DNA of 64,000 bases from Undibacterium piscinae (GCA_003970805.2 CP051152.1:2418001-2482000), one strand, 5' to 3'; numbered from the stretch's first letter, positions 1 to 9,828 are shown. Notes: a model not told the origin generated them from the letters alone. Program-made: numbers and translations.

Positions 1-807
1 AGCCGCCTTTTCATCGTTACCGAATTTATTATTCCAGTAGCGATAGCCTACGCCCGCATAGTAAGTATCTTTCTTGCCTGCCAGCGAACCGACATCGAAC
101 ATCACCAGAGCATCAAGCAAGGTTTCAGTCGTAGTTTCTATACCTGTACCTTTACCGGTGCCCTTAGGACCGGTAACGCTCATGAAGCCTTTGAAGTTCG
201 CCGGCACACCTGCGTTGAAAGGAATTCCCCACACCACATTGAGCTGAGCCGCCACATCAAAATCCTGCTTGCCACCGGCAAATTTACTATTATTAGTCTC
301 TTTATACGCTTGCAGACCGAGGTTCAGGTAACCGGATGGCAAGGCAAATTGCACCGTAGGGCCAAATAAGAAAGCCAGCGGTTGCGCTGCATTTTCATTA
401 TTTTTAGAACCTGCATTGAAACCGGTAGTGATCGCGATATCCTTGACGACACCAAACTTCATGCTGCTGCCGGTCAGGCTGCTCAGATTGAGGTTATTGC
501 GGTAAATCGCAAACACTTCCTGCGCGCCGGCGGTGCTGCCGTTAGCCGGATCCTTGCTGTCCGATTTCAGGATATCGACATTGAAATAATTGCTGCCGTA
601 TTTAAATCCGCTGATGTGCTCCAGCGAGACGATGTGTTTTGCGACATCAACTTTATTACCTGCTGCATCAACAATGAACCCGCTTTCTTTTGGGATATAG
701 CGATAATTAATTGAGGTATCGCTCCAGTCGGAGGCAGAAGCTGTAGCACTGCAACTGATTGCGACTGCCATGACAAGGTGTTTTACTGCGTGAGTGTTAC
801 GGGACAT
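1..807 (-). CDS. Tsx/OmpK-like outer-membrane nucleoside channel, copy 1 (3' end outside window)
   Basis: This encodes an outer-membrane beta-barrel of the Tsx/OmpK nucleoside-channel type. The start ATG is at 805-807 and 269 codons lie inside the window; about 23 codons and the stop are beyond the left edge, judging from the second copy. It has an N-terminal signal peptide ending near the SAAASA motif, then the family pattern of a W-x-D start, alternating aromatic strands and a FNVDILKSDSKDP segment. It is nearly identical to the gene at 6570-7448, with only scattered base changes. It reads away from the nucleoside ABC importer operon, and its likely job is to let nucleosides cross the outer membrane for that importer. 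The family is a confident call from pattern; the substrate is inferred from context. Confidence 0.8.
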   Translation of the reverse strand, partial: MSRNTHAVKHLVMAVAISCSATASASDWSDTSINYRYIPKESGFIVDAAGNKVDVAKHIVSLEHISGFKYGSNYFNVDILKSDSKDPANGSTAGAQEVFAIYRNNLNLSSLTGSSMKFGVVKDIAITTGFNAGSKNNENAAQPLAFLFGPTVQFALPSGYLNLGLQAYKETNNSKFAGGKQDFDVAAQLNVVWGIPFNAGVPANFKGFMSVTGPKGTGKGTGIETTTETLLDALVMFDVGSLAGKKDTYYAGVGYRYWNNKFGNDEKAA

Positions 808-842
808 GTATAGACTCCTGGTGGTTAGGTTTTTCGATTTAA
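1..842. repeat. Long direct repeat, copy 1 (channel gene)
   Basis: Bases 1 to about 842 match 6642 to about 7483 at a constant offset of 6641 with only a handful of substitutions in the coding part. Similarity fades about 35 bases upstream of the start codon. The left limit is unknown because the window begins inside the repeat. Homologous recombination between the two copies would delete the whole ABC importer operon. Confidence 0.9.
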
Positions 843-1603
843 CGCCATTTGAAATAACGCCAGAGGAAATTGCGGTGATTGAAATTAGTTATGTCCTGCC
901 ACTTATACTGATGACATGACCTGCTACTTTCGGTTCAAAGCTGAGAGCTGCCATGATGATGTGATGCACTCACTTCTCTTCGATCTATGCATCCGTACTT
1001 GAATACAAGATACTTTGTATTAGGCAAGTCCCATGCCATCAACACGCATACCAAGCGAATACCAAAGCCACGATCGCTTTGCCCGTACACCAACAAAAAA
1101 CACGCCATACCAAATCCATACAGTGCCACATAACACCGCATTCTTAAGACCCTTGCACTCTTTCCGTGCATCAATATGGTGACCTTGCATACCCGCATAA
1201 GCAGGCACGCCAGTCCCGCTTCGCGGATTCGCCAATTTATTCGCAGACTGAGTGGCTAACTGAGTGATTTAATAGGGACTAAATTTAGCGACTTAAATTT
1301 CCTGCCATCAAATAGTTAACATCATTTATTGCATATAATGTGAAGTATCGAGAATGCTAGTCTTTGTGCATAAGAACTTTTTTAGTTCGGCATGAATTTT
1401 GCTAGTAATAGCAAATGAACGACGATATTCGGAGCAGTTTGAGAACACTTTAGCGTTTTCAATTCTGCCTAGCAATGCTTCCCCCTATTGATATATTCGT
1501 AGCTTTAACAAGGCGTATCGACAGTTAGGCCCAGGCCTGCTGGCTACGCAATTGTGTAAAGCTTGTCGCAGCCGCGTTAAAAAAGAGTGAGGCAGCCCAT
1601 TTC
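808..1603. other. Intergenic region between divergent channel gene and ABC operon
   Basis: About 800 bases without a convincing gene; the short open frames here have no recognisable content. The segment must hold the divergent promoters. A TATAAT hexamer sits at 1334-1339 in an AT-rich stretch, but no good -35 hexamer is found at the right spacing, so I do not call it as a promoter. No riboswitch-like structure was recognised. Confidence 0.5.
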
Positions 1604-3139
1604 ATGAGCACACCCAGACTTCAATTGCAGGGCATCACCAAAGCCTATCCCGGCGTCATTGCCAATAGCGAAGTATCGCTAACGGTCATGCCCGGCGAAA
1701 TCCACGCCGTATTGGGCGAAAATGGCGCGGGCAAATCGACCCTGATGAAAATCATTTATGGTTCAGTCAAACCCGATGCCGGCCAAGTCATGCTCAATGG
1801 CCAAGTGGTACAGATCCGCAACCCCAAGGATGCGCGCGCCAACGGCATCAGCATGGTGTTCCAGCACTTCAACCTGTTTGACACTATGACCGTGGCAGAA
1901 AACGTCTGGCTAGGGTTGACGCGCAGTACGCTGGCGCAGGTGACGGCCAGCATTATCGGCAAGGCCACCGAATATGGCCTGGATATCGATCCTGCGCGTC
2001 CCGTGCATACGCTAAGCGTGGGCGAAATGCAAAGGGTGGAGATCATCCGTGCGCTGCTGACCCGCCCGGAGCTACTGATACTGGACGAACCCACCTCAGT
2101 GCTGACGCCGCAAGCGGTAGAGAAACTGTTTGTGGTACTCAAGCAGCTCTCCAGCGAAGGCTGCAGCATTCTTTACATCAGCCACAAACTGCATGAGATC
2201 CGCGAGCTATGCACTGCCTGCACAGTGCTGCGCGGCGGCAAGGTTACCGGGGTATGTAACCCGCAACAAGAATCCAACGCGTCCTTGTCGCGCCTGATGA
2301 TAGGTGCCGAGCCAGCTTTGCTGGAGCGCACGGCGAAACTGCCCGGCGCTACCGTGCTCGATGTCAAGGGACTGAGCCTGGCGCGCGAAGACCAGTTTGG
2401 TGTCGACCTGGAGAATATCGATCTGCAGGTGCGTGGCGGCGAGGTGGTCGGGATTGCCGGAGTTTCCGGCAATGGCCAGAAAGAGCTGCTATACGCCTTG
2501 TCCGGCGAAGACTGTCGCTCACCACGTGGCTGCATACAGCTGGGCGCGGTCGATGTGTCGCATATGCACCCCGGAGGGCGACGCAAGTTGGGATTGCACT
2601 TTGTGCCGGAAGAACGACTGGGACGCGGCGCCGTGCCGACACTGAGTCTGGCGCACAACCTGCTGCTGACCCGTAACGAATCGATTTCCATGCCGCGCTT
2701 CGCCGGTGGCTGGATACGGGTACGCCAACTGGAAACCCATGCGGCGCGCCTGATCAAGGAATACAAGGTCAAGGCCAGCGGGCCGATGGCGGTGGCGCGC
2801 TCGCTGTCAGGCGGCAATTTGCAAAAATTTATCGTCGGCAGAGAGATTGATGCCAAACCCAAATTGTTCATCGTGTCGCAGCCCACCTGGGGTGTTGACG
2901 TAGGTGCCGCAGCACAGATACGCGGTGAAATTCTGGCGCTGCGCGACGCCGGTTGTGCGGTGCTGGTAGTGAGTGAAGAGTTGGATGAATTGTTTGAGGT
3001 GTGCGATCGCATGCACGTGCTTGCACGCGGCAAGTTGTCGCCCTCAGTACCCATGGCGGAGGCAACAGTGGAAAAAATTGGTGCGTGGATGAGTGGTTTA
3101 TGGGGTAACGCCGCGGAGGTGCAAGATGGCGCGGCTTAA
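1604..3139 (+). CDS. Nucleoside ABC importer, duplicated ATP-binding subunit
   Basis: This 511-residue protein has two fused ABC ATPase domains, as in the sugar and nucleoside importers of the NupA/YufO/RbsA type. Domain 1 has Walker A GENGAGKST (about residues 38-46), signature LSVGEMQ near 137 and Walker B LLILDEPTS. Domain 2, from about residue 250, has a degenerate Walker A (GVSGNGQKEL), an intact signature LSGGNLQK and an altered Walker B with SQPT in place of DEPT, so one ATP site is probably weak, as is known for this family. It is the first gene of a four-gene operon with two permeases and a BmpA-type binding lipoprotein, which points to purine nucleosides rather than sugars. The next gene begins inside its last 14 bases. 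Confidence 0.92.
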   Translation: MSTPRLQLQGITKAYPGVIANSEVSLTVMPGEIHAVLGENGAGKSTLMKIIYGSVKPDAGQVMLNGQVVQIRNPKDARANGISMVFQHFNLFDTMTVAENVWLGLTRSTLAQVTASIIGKATEYGLDIDPARPVHTLSVGEMQRVEIIRALLTRPELLILDEPTSVLTPQAVEKLFVVLKQLSSEGCSILYISHKLHEIRELCTACTVLRGGKVTGVCNPQQESNASLSRLMIGAEPALLERTAKLPGATVLDVKGLSLAREDQFGVDLENIDLQVRGGEVVGIAGVSGNGQKELLYALSGEDCRSPRGCIQLGAVDVSHMHPGGRRKLGLHFVPEERLGRGAVPTLSLAHNLLLTRNESISMPRFAGGWIRVRQLETHAARLIKEYKVKASGPMAVARSLSGGNLQKFIVGREIDAKPKLFIVSQPTWGVDVGAAAQIRGEILALRDAGCAVLVVSEELDELFEVCDRMHVLARGKLSPSVPMAEATVEKIGAWMSGLWGNAAEVQDGAA

Positions 3140-4223
3140 GCTAGAAGTACGTCCCCAGCCCTCGCAGTGGTGGAGTTACGGTTCGCCATTGCTGGCGCTG
3201 TTGTGCACGGTGGTAATTGGTGTGATTCTGTTTTCGCTTCTGGGCAAAGACCCTGTGCGCGGTTTGCAGGTGTTCTTCTGGGAACCGATACGCAATGCGT
3301 ATGCGATAGGTGAGCTGGTGGTCAAAGCCACTCCGCTGCTGCTGATTGCGCTCGGTCTGGCGGTATGCTTTCGCTCCAACGTATGGAATATCGGCGCCGA
3401 AGGGCAATACATCCTCGGCGCCATCGCCGCCAGCGGTGTGGCCCTGCTGGCCGACCAGCATACCGGTGGCTGGATCGTGCCGGGTTTGCTACTGGCCGGG
3501 GTATTGGGTGGTATGGCCTGGGCCGGATTAACCGCGTTACTGCGCGACCGCTACAACGCCAATGAAATTCTGGTCAGCCTGATGCTGGTCTATGTGGCGG
3601 TACAGGTACTGAGCTACCTGGTGTTTGGACCATGGAAAGACCCGCATGGTTACAATTTTCCGCAGACCAAAAGTTTCGAGCTGGCGACCCGCATCCCGCG
3701 TCTGTTTGAGGGCTCACGGGTCAGCATAGGTGTGGTATTTGCCCTGCTGGGGGCGGCCGGGGTCTGGATATTTCTGTTTCGTACCCGCGCTGGTTTTGCA
3801 TTGCAGGTGGGTGGATTGGCGCCCGCCGCATCGCGCTATGCAGGTTTTTCCTCGCGCCGCGCGCTGTGGACCGCCCTGCTGATCTCGGGTGGCATGGCCG
3901 GTCTGGCCGGTGCGCTCGAAGTGGCAGGTCCGATCGGACAGCTCACGCCCTATGTGCCGGCCGGATATGGCTTTGCCGCTATCATTGTGGCCTATGTGGG
4001 GCGTCTGCATCCTGTCGGCATGGTGTTCTCCGCATTATTGATGAGCATGTTCTATATCGGTGGTGAACTGGCGCAGTCCCGCCTTGGGCTACCCAAATCG
4101 CTAACCGGCGTGTTTCAGGGCTTACTACTGTTTAGCTTGCTGGCATGTGACACGCTGGTCAATTACCGTTTGCGGTGGGTACACACCGCTACCAAGCCCT
4201 TAGCGCAAGGAGCAACACAATAA
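3126..4223 (+). CDS. Nucleoside ABC importer permease 1 (YufP/NupB-like)
   Basis: A 365-residue inner-membrane permease of the BPD_transp_2 family. I choose the ATG at 3126 (MARLKLEV) over an upstream in-frame start at 3093 because it gives the expected short cytoplasmic N-terminus and a 14-base overlap with the ATPase gene. About ten hydrophobic segments are visible; the family loop FRSNVWNIGAEGQ near residue 85 and the NANEILVSLML segment near 145 are typical of this subunit. Its stop overlaps the next start as TAATG, so the two permeases are probably translationally coupled. It forms the translocation channel with the permease encoded next. Confidence 0.9.
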   Translation: MARLKLEVRPQPSQWWSYGSPLLALLCTVVIGVILFSLLGKDPVRGLQVFFWEPIRNAYAIGELVVKATPLLLIALGLAVCFRSNVWNIGAEGQYILGAIAASGVALLADQHTGGWIVPGLLLAGVLGGMAWAGLTALLRDRYNANEILVSLMLVYVAVQVLSYLVFGPWKDPHGYNFPQTKSFELATRIPRLFEGSRVSIGVVFALLGAAGVWIFLFRTRAGFALQVGGLAPAASRYAGFSSRRALWTALLISGGMAGLAGALEVAGPIGQLTPYVPAGYGFAAIIVAYVGRLHPVGMVFSALLMSMFYIGGELAQSRLGLPKSLTGVFQGLLLFSLLACDTLVNYRLRWVHTATKPLAQGATQ

Positions 4224-5143
4224 TGGAATCTTACGCACTCTTAATTGCGGCCACACTCAATGCCGGCACCGTGCTGGCGATTGCCTCGCTGGGTCTGCTA
4301 ATCAATGAGAAGGCTGGCATCATCAACCTGGGCGCGGAAGGAATGATGCTGTGCGCCGCGATTGCCGGATTTGCCACCGTGGTGCATAGCGGCAGCGACA
4401 CCATGGGCTTTCTGGCTGGCATAGGTGCAGGTGCGCTGATGGCGGCCATTTTTGGTGTGCTGGTGATCTGGCTCAACACCAATCAGTACGCAACGGGCTT
4501 GGCACTGAGCTTATTTGGCGCCGGCTTTTCAGCCTTCGCCGGGATTGCCTATGTGCAGGAAAAAATGCCGGAGCGGCCTAGTTTTGCCATTCCCTTCCTG
4601 TCCGACATTCCGCTGCTGGGTTCGGCGCTGTTTCGCCAACACCCTTTGGTTTACCTGACCGTGCTGTTTGCGCTGGCCCTGATTTGGTTTTTGTACCGCA
4701 CCCGCGCCGGCCTGATTTTGCGCAGCGTGGGAGAGAGCCCTGAATCGGCGCATGCTTTGGGCTACCCGGTACGTTGGATACGCCTGGCTGCTGTCACGCT
4801 AGGCGGTGCACTGTGCGGCTTGGCCGGAGCCTATATTTCCATCGTCTACACACCGCTGTGGGTCGAGGGTATCGTTTCCGGCAAGGGTTGGATTGCGCTG
4901 GCGCTGACCACCTTTGCCACCTGGCGTCCGGCACGCATATTGCTTGGTGCTTATCTGTTTGGTGGCGTCACCATGCTGCAATTTCATTTACAAAGCATAG
5001 GGGTAGAGATACCTAGCCAATTTTTGAGTATGCTGCCCTACGTGGCAACCATCGTGGTGCTGGCTCTGATCTCACGCAACCCGCGCTGGATTCGGATTAA
5101 TATGCCTGCTGCGATTGGAAAACCGTTTTACCCAGGCTCTTAG
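4223..5143 (+). CDS. Nucleoside ABC importer permease 2 (YufQ/NupC-like)
   Basis: The second permease subunit, 306 residues, beginning MESYALLIAATLNAG. The start at 4223 overlaps the previous stop by one base and has the ribosome-binding site AAGGAG upstream; an earlier in-frame start at 4175 would lie inside the previous gene. It has the conserved EKAGIINLGAEGMML loop and NTNQYATGLALSLFG segment of this family and eight or more hydrophobic segments. It pairs with the preceding permease and the duplicated ATPase. Confidence 0.9.
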   Translation: MESYALLIAATLNAGTVLAIASLGLLINEKAGIINLGAEGMMLCAAIAGFATVVHSGSDTMGFLAGIGAGALMAAIFGVLVIWLNTNQYATGLALSLFGAGFSAFAGIAYVQEKMPERPSFAIPFLSDIPLLGSALFRQHPLVYLTVLFALALIWFLYRTRAGLILRSVGESPESAHALGYPVRWIRLAAVTLGGALCGLAGAYISIVYTPLWVEGIVSGKGWIALALTTFATWRPARILLGAYLFGGVTMLQFHLQSIGVEIPSQFLSMLPYVATIVVLALISRNPRWIRINMPAAIGKPFYPGS

Positions 5144-5204
5144 TTTCGTCAGCCTAGCCGCTGATTTTTTTCCACCACCCCGAAGTTTTTTAGAAAGAAC
5201 TGAC

Positions 5205-6359
5205 ATGACAGATTTGCAAAAACGCGCATTACTGAAAATTGCAGCCTTAACGGCCGTGGCAAGCGCTGCCCTGGTTGGCTGCGGCAAGAAGGAAGAACCG
5301 GTTGCGGCACCTGTCACGGCTCCCGTCGCTGCCGCTCCTGCAACCAATACTGAACCTCTGAAAATCGCCTTCGCCTATGTTGGTCCGGTCGGCGATGGTG
5401 GCTGGAGTTTTGCGCACGATAACGGACGCAAAGCGCTAGAAAAAGAGTTCGGCAATAAGATCACAACCTCATTTGTTGAAAGCGTACCCGAGTCTGCCGA
5501 TGCCGAACGCGTCATCCGCGACATGGTAGGCCAAGGCAACAAGCTGATCTTCGGCACCACCTTTGGTTACATGGAACCCATGCTGAAAGTCGCTGCCGAC
5601 AGCAAGGACGTGAACTTCCAGCACGCCACCGGCTACAAGACTGCCGCCAACATGAGCACCTACGACAGTCGCACCTACGAAGGCGCGTACATGGCCGGCG
5701 TGATTGCCGGCAAGATGAGCAAAACCGGTACTCTGGGTGTGGTGGCATCGGTACCAATTCCTGAAGTGATCCGCAACATCAATAGCTTCACACTGGGCGC
5801 ACAAAGCTCCAACCCAAAAATCAAGACCAAGGTAGTCTGGGTCAACGAGTGGTTCAATCCACCTAAAGAAACTGAAGCAGCCACCAGCCTGATCAATGGC
5901 GGCGCTGACGTGCTGTTCCAGAATACCGATTCACCTGCCGTGCTCAAGACCGCACAGGACAAGGGCGCGCGCGCCTTTGGCTGGGACTCCGACATGACCG
6001 CCTACGGCCCTAAGGCCCATCTGGCATCGGCCATCATCAACTGGGGACCTTACTACATCAAGGCGACCAAGGACGCGCTGGAAGGCAAGACCGCCTCTAC
6101 ACAAAGCTGGTGGGGCGTGAAAGAAGGCGCGATTGATATCGTCTCTATCGCCGAAGATGTACCTGCCGAAACCAAAGCCAAAGTAGAAGAAATCAAGGCT
6201 GGCTTAAAGGCAGGTAGCTTCGCCATATGGAAAGGTCCTATCATCGACAACACCGGCAAGGAGCAGATTGCCAAAGACGCGGTGGCCGATGACAAGTTCC
6301 TGGGTGGTCTGAATTTCTACGTCAAGGGCGTGGAAGGCAAGATTCCCGGTTCCAAATAA
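5205..6359 (+). CDS. BmpA-family nucleoside-binding lipoprotein
   Basis: The 384-residue substrate-binding protein of the importer. The ATG at 5205 (MTDLQKRALLK) opens a lipoprotein signal peptide with lipobox ALVGC, lipidated cysteine at residue 26, then an Ala/Pro-rich linker of about 20 residues before the mature fold (LKIAFAYVGPVGDGGW). The GPVGDGGWSFAHD start, the YEGAYMAGVIAGKMS segment and the GWDSDM segment are typical of BmpA/PnrA proteins, which bind purine nucleosides. A 61-base gap separates it from the permease gene and a terminator follows directly, so it closes the operon. An in-frame start at 5115 would put the signal peptide internally and is rejected. Confidence 0.92.
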   Translation: MTDLQKRALLKIAALTAVASAALVGCGKKEEPVAAPVTAPVAAAPATNTEPLKIAFAYVGPVGDGGWSFAHDNGRKALEKEFGNKITTSFVESVPESADAERVIRDMVGQGNKLIFGTTFGYMEPMLKVAADSKDVNFQHATGYKTAANMSTYDSRTYEGAYMAGVIAGKMSKTGTLGVVASVPIPEVIRNINSFTLGAQSSNPKIKTKVVWVNEWFNPPKETEAATSLINGGADVLFQNTDSPAVLKTAQDKGARAFGWDSDMTAYGPKAHLASAIINWGPYYIKATKDALEGKTASTQSWWGVKEGAIDIVSIAEDVPAETKAKVEEIKAGLKAGSFAIWKGPIIDNTGKEQIAKDAVADDKFLGGLNFYVKGVEGKIPGSK

Positions 6360-6382
6360 AGCTTTTACAAGTCGTTAAAAAA

Positions 6383-6405
6383 GGCCGCTTTCGAGCGGCC
6401 TTTTT
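6383..6405. terminator. Intrinsic terminator after the nucleoside importer operon
   Basis: A perfect 7-bp stem (GGCCGCT/AGCGGCC) with a TTCG loop is followed by five T on the plus strand and preceded by six A. It can therefore also serve the convergent channel gene ending at 6570. Confidence 0.9.
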
Positions 6406-6569
6406 GTATTTATTGCATTTATTCCGTGGAGTTGAAGACGATCAAACCATCCAATGCGGTTTAGTTCAATGAGCTTGGCTGGCAATGCCGCCGAAACACT
6501 TCCCCAAACCGTCTCCCCAAGCCACACTACGCGGTAAGCCGGGCCGATGCGCCCAGCCACTCAGCTAGA

Positions 6570-7448
6570 TTAGAAATGCGCTTCGAGTTGCACGAAAGGC
6601 GCAGAAATATGACCGGCCTTATTCAGGACACCGGTAAATCCAGCCGCCTTTTCATCGTTACCGAATTTATTATTCCAGTAGCGATAGCCTACGCCCGCAT
6701 AGTAAGTATCTTTCTTGCCTGCCAGCGAACCGACATCGAACATCACCAGAGCATCAAGCAAGGTTTCAGTCGTAGTTTCTATACCTGTACCTTTACCGGT
6801 GCCCTTAGGACCGGTAATGCTCATAAAGCCTTTGAAGTTCGCCGGCACACCTGCGTTGAAAGGAATTCCCCACACCACATTGAGCTGGGCCGCCACATCA
6901 AAATCCTGCTTGCCACCGGCAAATTTACTATTATTAGTCTCTTTATACGCTTGCAGACCGAGGTTCAGGTAACCGGATGGCAAGGCAAATTGCACCGTAG
7001 GGCCAAATAAGAAAGCCAGCGGTTGCGCTGCATTTTCATTATTTTTAGAACCTGCATTGAAACCGGTAGTGATCGCGATATCCTTGACGACACCAAACTT
7101 CATGCTGCTGCCGGTCAGGCTGCTCAGATTGAGGTTATTGCGGTAAATCGCAAACACTTCCTGCGCGCCGGCGGTGCTGCCGTTAGCCGGATCCTTGCTG
7201 TCCGATTTCAGGATATCGACATTGAAATAATTGCTGCCGTATTTAAATCCGCTGATGTGCTCCAGCGAGACGATGTGTTTTGCGACATCAACTTTATTAC
7301 CTGCGGCATCAACAATGAAACCGCTCTCTTTTGCGATATAGCGATAATTAATTGAGGTATCGCTCCAGTCGGAGGCAGAAGCGGCAGCACTGCAACTGAT
7401 TGCGACTGCCATGACAAGGTGTTTTACTGTGTGAGTATTACGGGACAT
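6570..7448 (-). CDS. Tsx/OmpK-like outer-membrane nucleoside channel, copy 2
   Basis: A complete 292-residue outer-membrane channel of the Tsx/OmpK family. A signal peptide of about 25 residues (MSRNTHTVKHLVMAVAIS...) precedes a mature barrel starting DWSDTSINYRY. The protein ends in a C-terminal phenylalanine (LEAHF), the usual signal for barrel insertion. It lies immediately downstream of, and convergent with, the ABC importer operon, and a near-identical copy lies on the other side of that operon. The two start regions share a GACTCCTGGTGG stretch just upstream of the ATG but diverge further out, so the copies may be expressed differently. Confidence 0.85.
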   Translation of the reverse strand: MSRNTHTVKHLVMAVAISCSAAASASDWSDTSINYRYIAKESGFIVDAAGNKVDVAKHIVSLEHISGFKYGSNYFNVDILKSDSKDPANGSTAGAQEVFAIYRNNLNLSSLTGSSMKFGVVKDIAITTGFNAGSKNNENAAQPLAFLFGPTVQFALPSGYLNLGLQAYKETNNSKFAGGKQDFDVAAQLNVVWGIPFNAGVPANFKGFMSITGPKGTGKGTGIETTTETLLDALVMFDVGSLAGKKDTYYAGVGYRYWNNKFGNDEKAAGFTGVLNKAGHISAPFVQLEAHF

Positions 7449-7483
7449 TAAGGACTCCTGGTGGTTGTAGTTTTTCGACTTAG
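6642..7483. repeat. Long direct repeat, copy 2 (channel gene)
   Basis: This is the partner of the repeat at 1-842 in the same orientation. The few differences include positions around 6816, 6824, 6887, 7305, 7319, 7325 and 7334, mostly silent or conservative. High identity with a small number of changes points to recent duplication or ongoing gene conversion. Confidence 0.9.
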
Positions 7484-7775
7484 CGTCGTCTAAAAGTATG
7501 GTAAAAATTGAGGGCTAGCCTGATGTTATAGCGGCATACCAAGTATATGTGCAAACGTATGTTTTTACGATTGGCAACTGCTTACCCGGGTATAAATCCA
7601 ACATAAAACATCGCTGTGTTTGCATGATCGGTTCGTCCGTTTTCCTGGCGTCATCAGCATGTAACACTTGCTTTCTATACTCGCACTCGATGTCAGCGCC
7701 ATCCTTAAGCTCTGACAATTCATTTTTATCGGTGCAGATGCATCTTGTTGCCACTTACTTTGGAAAAATCGAAAC
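7449..7775. other. Divergent promoter region between channel gene and phoX
   Basis: 327 bases between two divergent genes. I looked for a Pho box (repeats of CTGTCAT) in front of phoX and did not find a convincing one. No gene or RNA was recognised. Confidence 0.4.
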
Positions 7776-9732
7776 ATGTCAGATCATCCTCAAATCGGCC
7801 GTCGCCAGGCGCTTAAATTTCTCGCTGGCGCCCCTTTGTTGCCGCTTGGCTCTATGTCCATCGCTTCTATGTTAAGCGGCTGCGGTGGCAGCAGCGAGGC
7901 CGCCGCCGCCATCAGTTTTGTGTCTGCCACATTTAGCTCTATGGCTGCGCCTACGCTGGCCAATGCGGCTGCCATGGCCAGCACTACCGTAGGTTCTACC
8001 CTGAGCGTAACGATGAGCGACAAGAGCGTAAAAGATTACAAACTCTCGTATCAGCCATTCTTCATTACCGGCGACATGGTCGCTGACGGCAAAGGCGGCA
8101 CTACCCTGGCCGGCGCTTACTACGACATCAACAATAAAGCCATCATGGATAATTCCGTGGCCGGCAAAGAGCGCCATATTTTTTCCGATGCACCGGACGG
8201 CACATCGCTGCTGTCAGTAGCCAATCCTACTGTCCCCGGCATCAAAGGCAAAGCGGTATTTGCGGTAGTGCAATTTGAATATACGACACGCAACCTCGCC
8301 GGTGCAGATCTGTATGGTCAACTGCCATCCCCTATCGCCGTACTGACGCTTGACCAGGACCAAACTACCGGTAAGCTTAGCCTGGTCAAATACCATAACG
8401 TCGACACCTCTAAAGTACACGGATTATGGATCACTTGCGGCTCCAGCCTGTCGCCATGGGGCACTCATTTGTCGTCCGAAGAATACGAACCGGATGCACC
8501 GTTTGCCAGCGCCGATCCACTGTTCAAGGCGTATAGCAAAAACACCTTCGGCAATGAGACTACCGCCAATCCTTACCACTACGGCCACTTGCCGGAAGTG
8601 ACGGTCAATCCTGACGGCACAGGTAGCATCAAGAAGCACTATTGCATGGGCCGCATCTCGCATGAACTGGTACAAGTGATGCCGGATAACCGTACCGTGC
8701 TGATGGGTGATGACGCGACCAATAGTGGCTTGTTCATGTTTGTTGCCGATACCGAAAAAGATCTGTCGGCCGGTACCTTGTATGTGGCGAAAGTCGGAGC
8801 GGGTTTCTCCATTGATCCTGCCGCAGCCGGTGCCAAACTGACATGGATTAATCTCGGCCACGCGACCAGCGCCGAGATCGAAATCATGGCCAATACCTTG
8901 AAGCCATCCGACATCATGACGGTCTCGAAAACAGACCCGCTCGATGCCAGCTATACCAAGATTTTTACCGGTGGCACAGCCAACTGGATCAAGCTTAAGC
9001 CAGGCATGGAAAAAAGCTGCAGCCTTCCTGGAAACCCATCGCTATGCCTATCTGGTTGGCGGCAGCATGGGCTTTAGCAAAATGGAAGGCACTACCGTCA
9101 ATATCAAGGATAAAGTCGCTTACTCGGCCTTGCAAAACATCGTTGATTCCATGGTTAAAGGCAATGCCAAAGGCTGGAATGAGCAAAGCGGTATCGCACT
9201 CGACAAGGCACTGGTAGCCGGTGGCATCATGGCGCACAGCCTGGCTGGCGGACAGAGCGACACTAAGGGCGCAGCGATCAAGAGTGAATGGGTGGCAATG
9301 CAAACCAAGGCCTTGCTGGTCGGCGAAGATATCGCAGCGGACGCACTGGGCAATCTGGCCAATCCGGACAAGATAGGCAATCCTGACAATCTGAAATTCT
9401 CGGAAAAACTGCGCACCCTGTTTATCGGTGAAGACAGCGGCTACCACGTGAATAACTTCCTGTGGGCTTACAACGTCGACACCAAAGTCTTGTCACGCAT
9501 TATGTCCATGCCTGCCGGTGCTGAAGCGACCGGTTTGCATGTAGTCGATGACCTCAATGGCTGGACTTACATCATGAGTAATTTCCAACACGTTGGTGAC
9601 TGGAGTTCTAAATTGCACAGTAAGGTGCAAGCAACCCTCGATCCGCTGGTGAAAGCCAATTACAAGGACAGATTCGGTGCCGCGGTTGGTTACCTGACTG
9701 CAGATGCGACTAGCCTGAAACTGAGCAAGTAA
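7776..9732 (+). pseudogene. phoX: PhoX-family (DUF839) alkaline phosphatase, one frameshift
   Basis: Two overlapping reading frames together encode one PhoX-type phosphatase of about 651 residues. PhoX enzymes are Ca/Fe-dependent phosphomonoesterases exported by the Tat pathway. The N-terminus has a twin-arginine motif (GRRQALKF, residues 8-15) and a lipobox-like LSGC at about residue 36, so a Tat lipoprotein is possible. The first frame runs to 9077 and loses homology after NWIKLKPGMEK; the second supplies AAAFLETHRYAYLVGG and the rest. The switch falls in a run of six A at 9010-9015, where one A fewer restores a single frame. The run is not in the register of a known slippery heptamer, so this is a mutation or a sequencing error rather than programmed frameshifting. 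Confidence 0.85.
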
Positions 9733-9742
9733 TCAAGCAAAG

Positions 9743-9765
9743 AAAAAGCGCCGTTGTCAGGCGCT
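9743..9765 (-). terminator. Minus-strand terminator of the receiver-PAS gene
   Basis: Read on the minus strand, the stem AGCGCC/GGCGCT with a 7-base loop is followed by five T. It lies beyond the plus-strand phoX terminator, so the two convergent transcripts overlap before ending. Confidence 0.65.
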
Positions 9766-9780
9766 AATCTGGCCAATACC

Positions 9781-9827
9781 AACGCTGGGAAAGCCGGGCA
9801 TGCGCCGCGCTTTCCCAGCGTTTTTTT
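9781..9827 (+). terminator. Strong terminator after phoX
   Basis: A 13-bp stem (AACGCTGGGAAAG and its complement) with a 16-base loop is followed by seven T. It ends two bases before the stop codon of the convergent gene. Confidence 0.85.
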
Positions 9828-9828
9828 C

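Noticed and set aside
1334..1339. TATAAT as the promoter of the nucleoside importer operon
   Set aside because: No acceptable -35 hexamer at 16-18 bases, and the distance to the start codon is 265 bases.
2173..3054. A 293-codon open frame antisense to the nucleoside ABC ATPase
   Set aside because: Ser/Pro/Arg-rich chance translation; the plus strand carries all ATPase motifs.
9010..9016. Programmed frameshifting at AAAAAAG in phoX
   Set aside because: The zero frame reads GAA AAA AGC, which is not the A AAA AAG register, and the required change is +1, so the usual -1 slippage does not apply.
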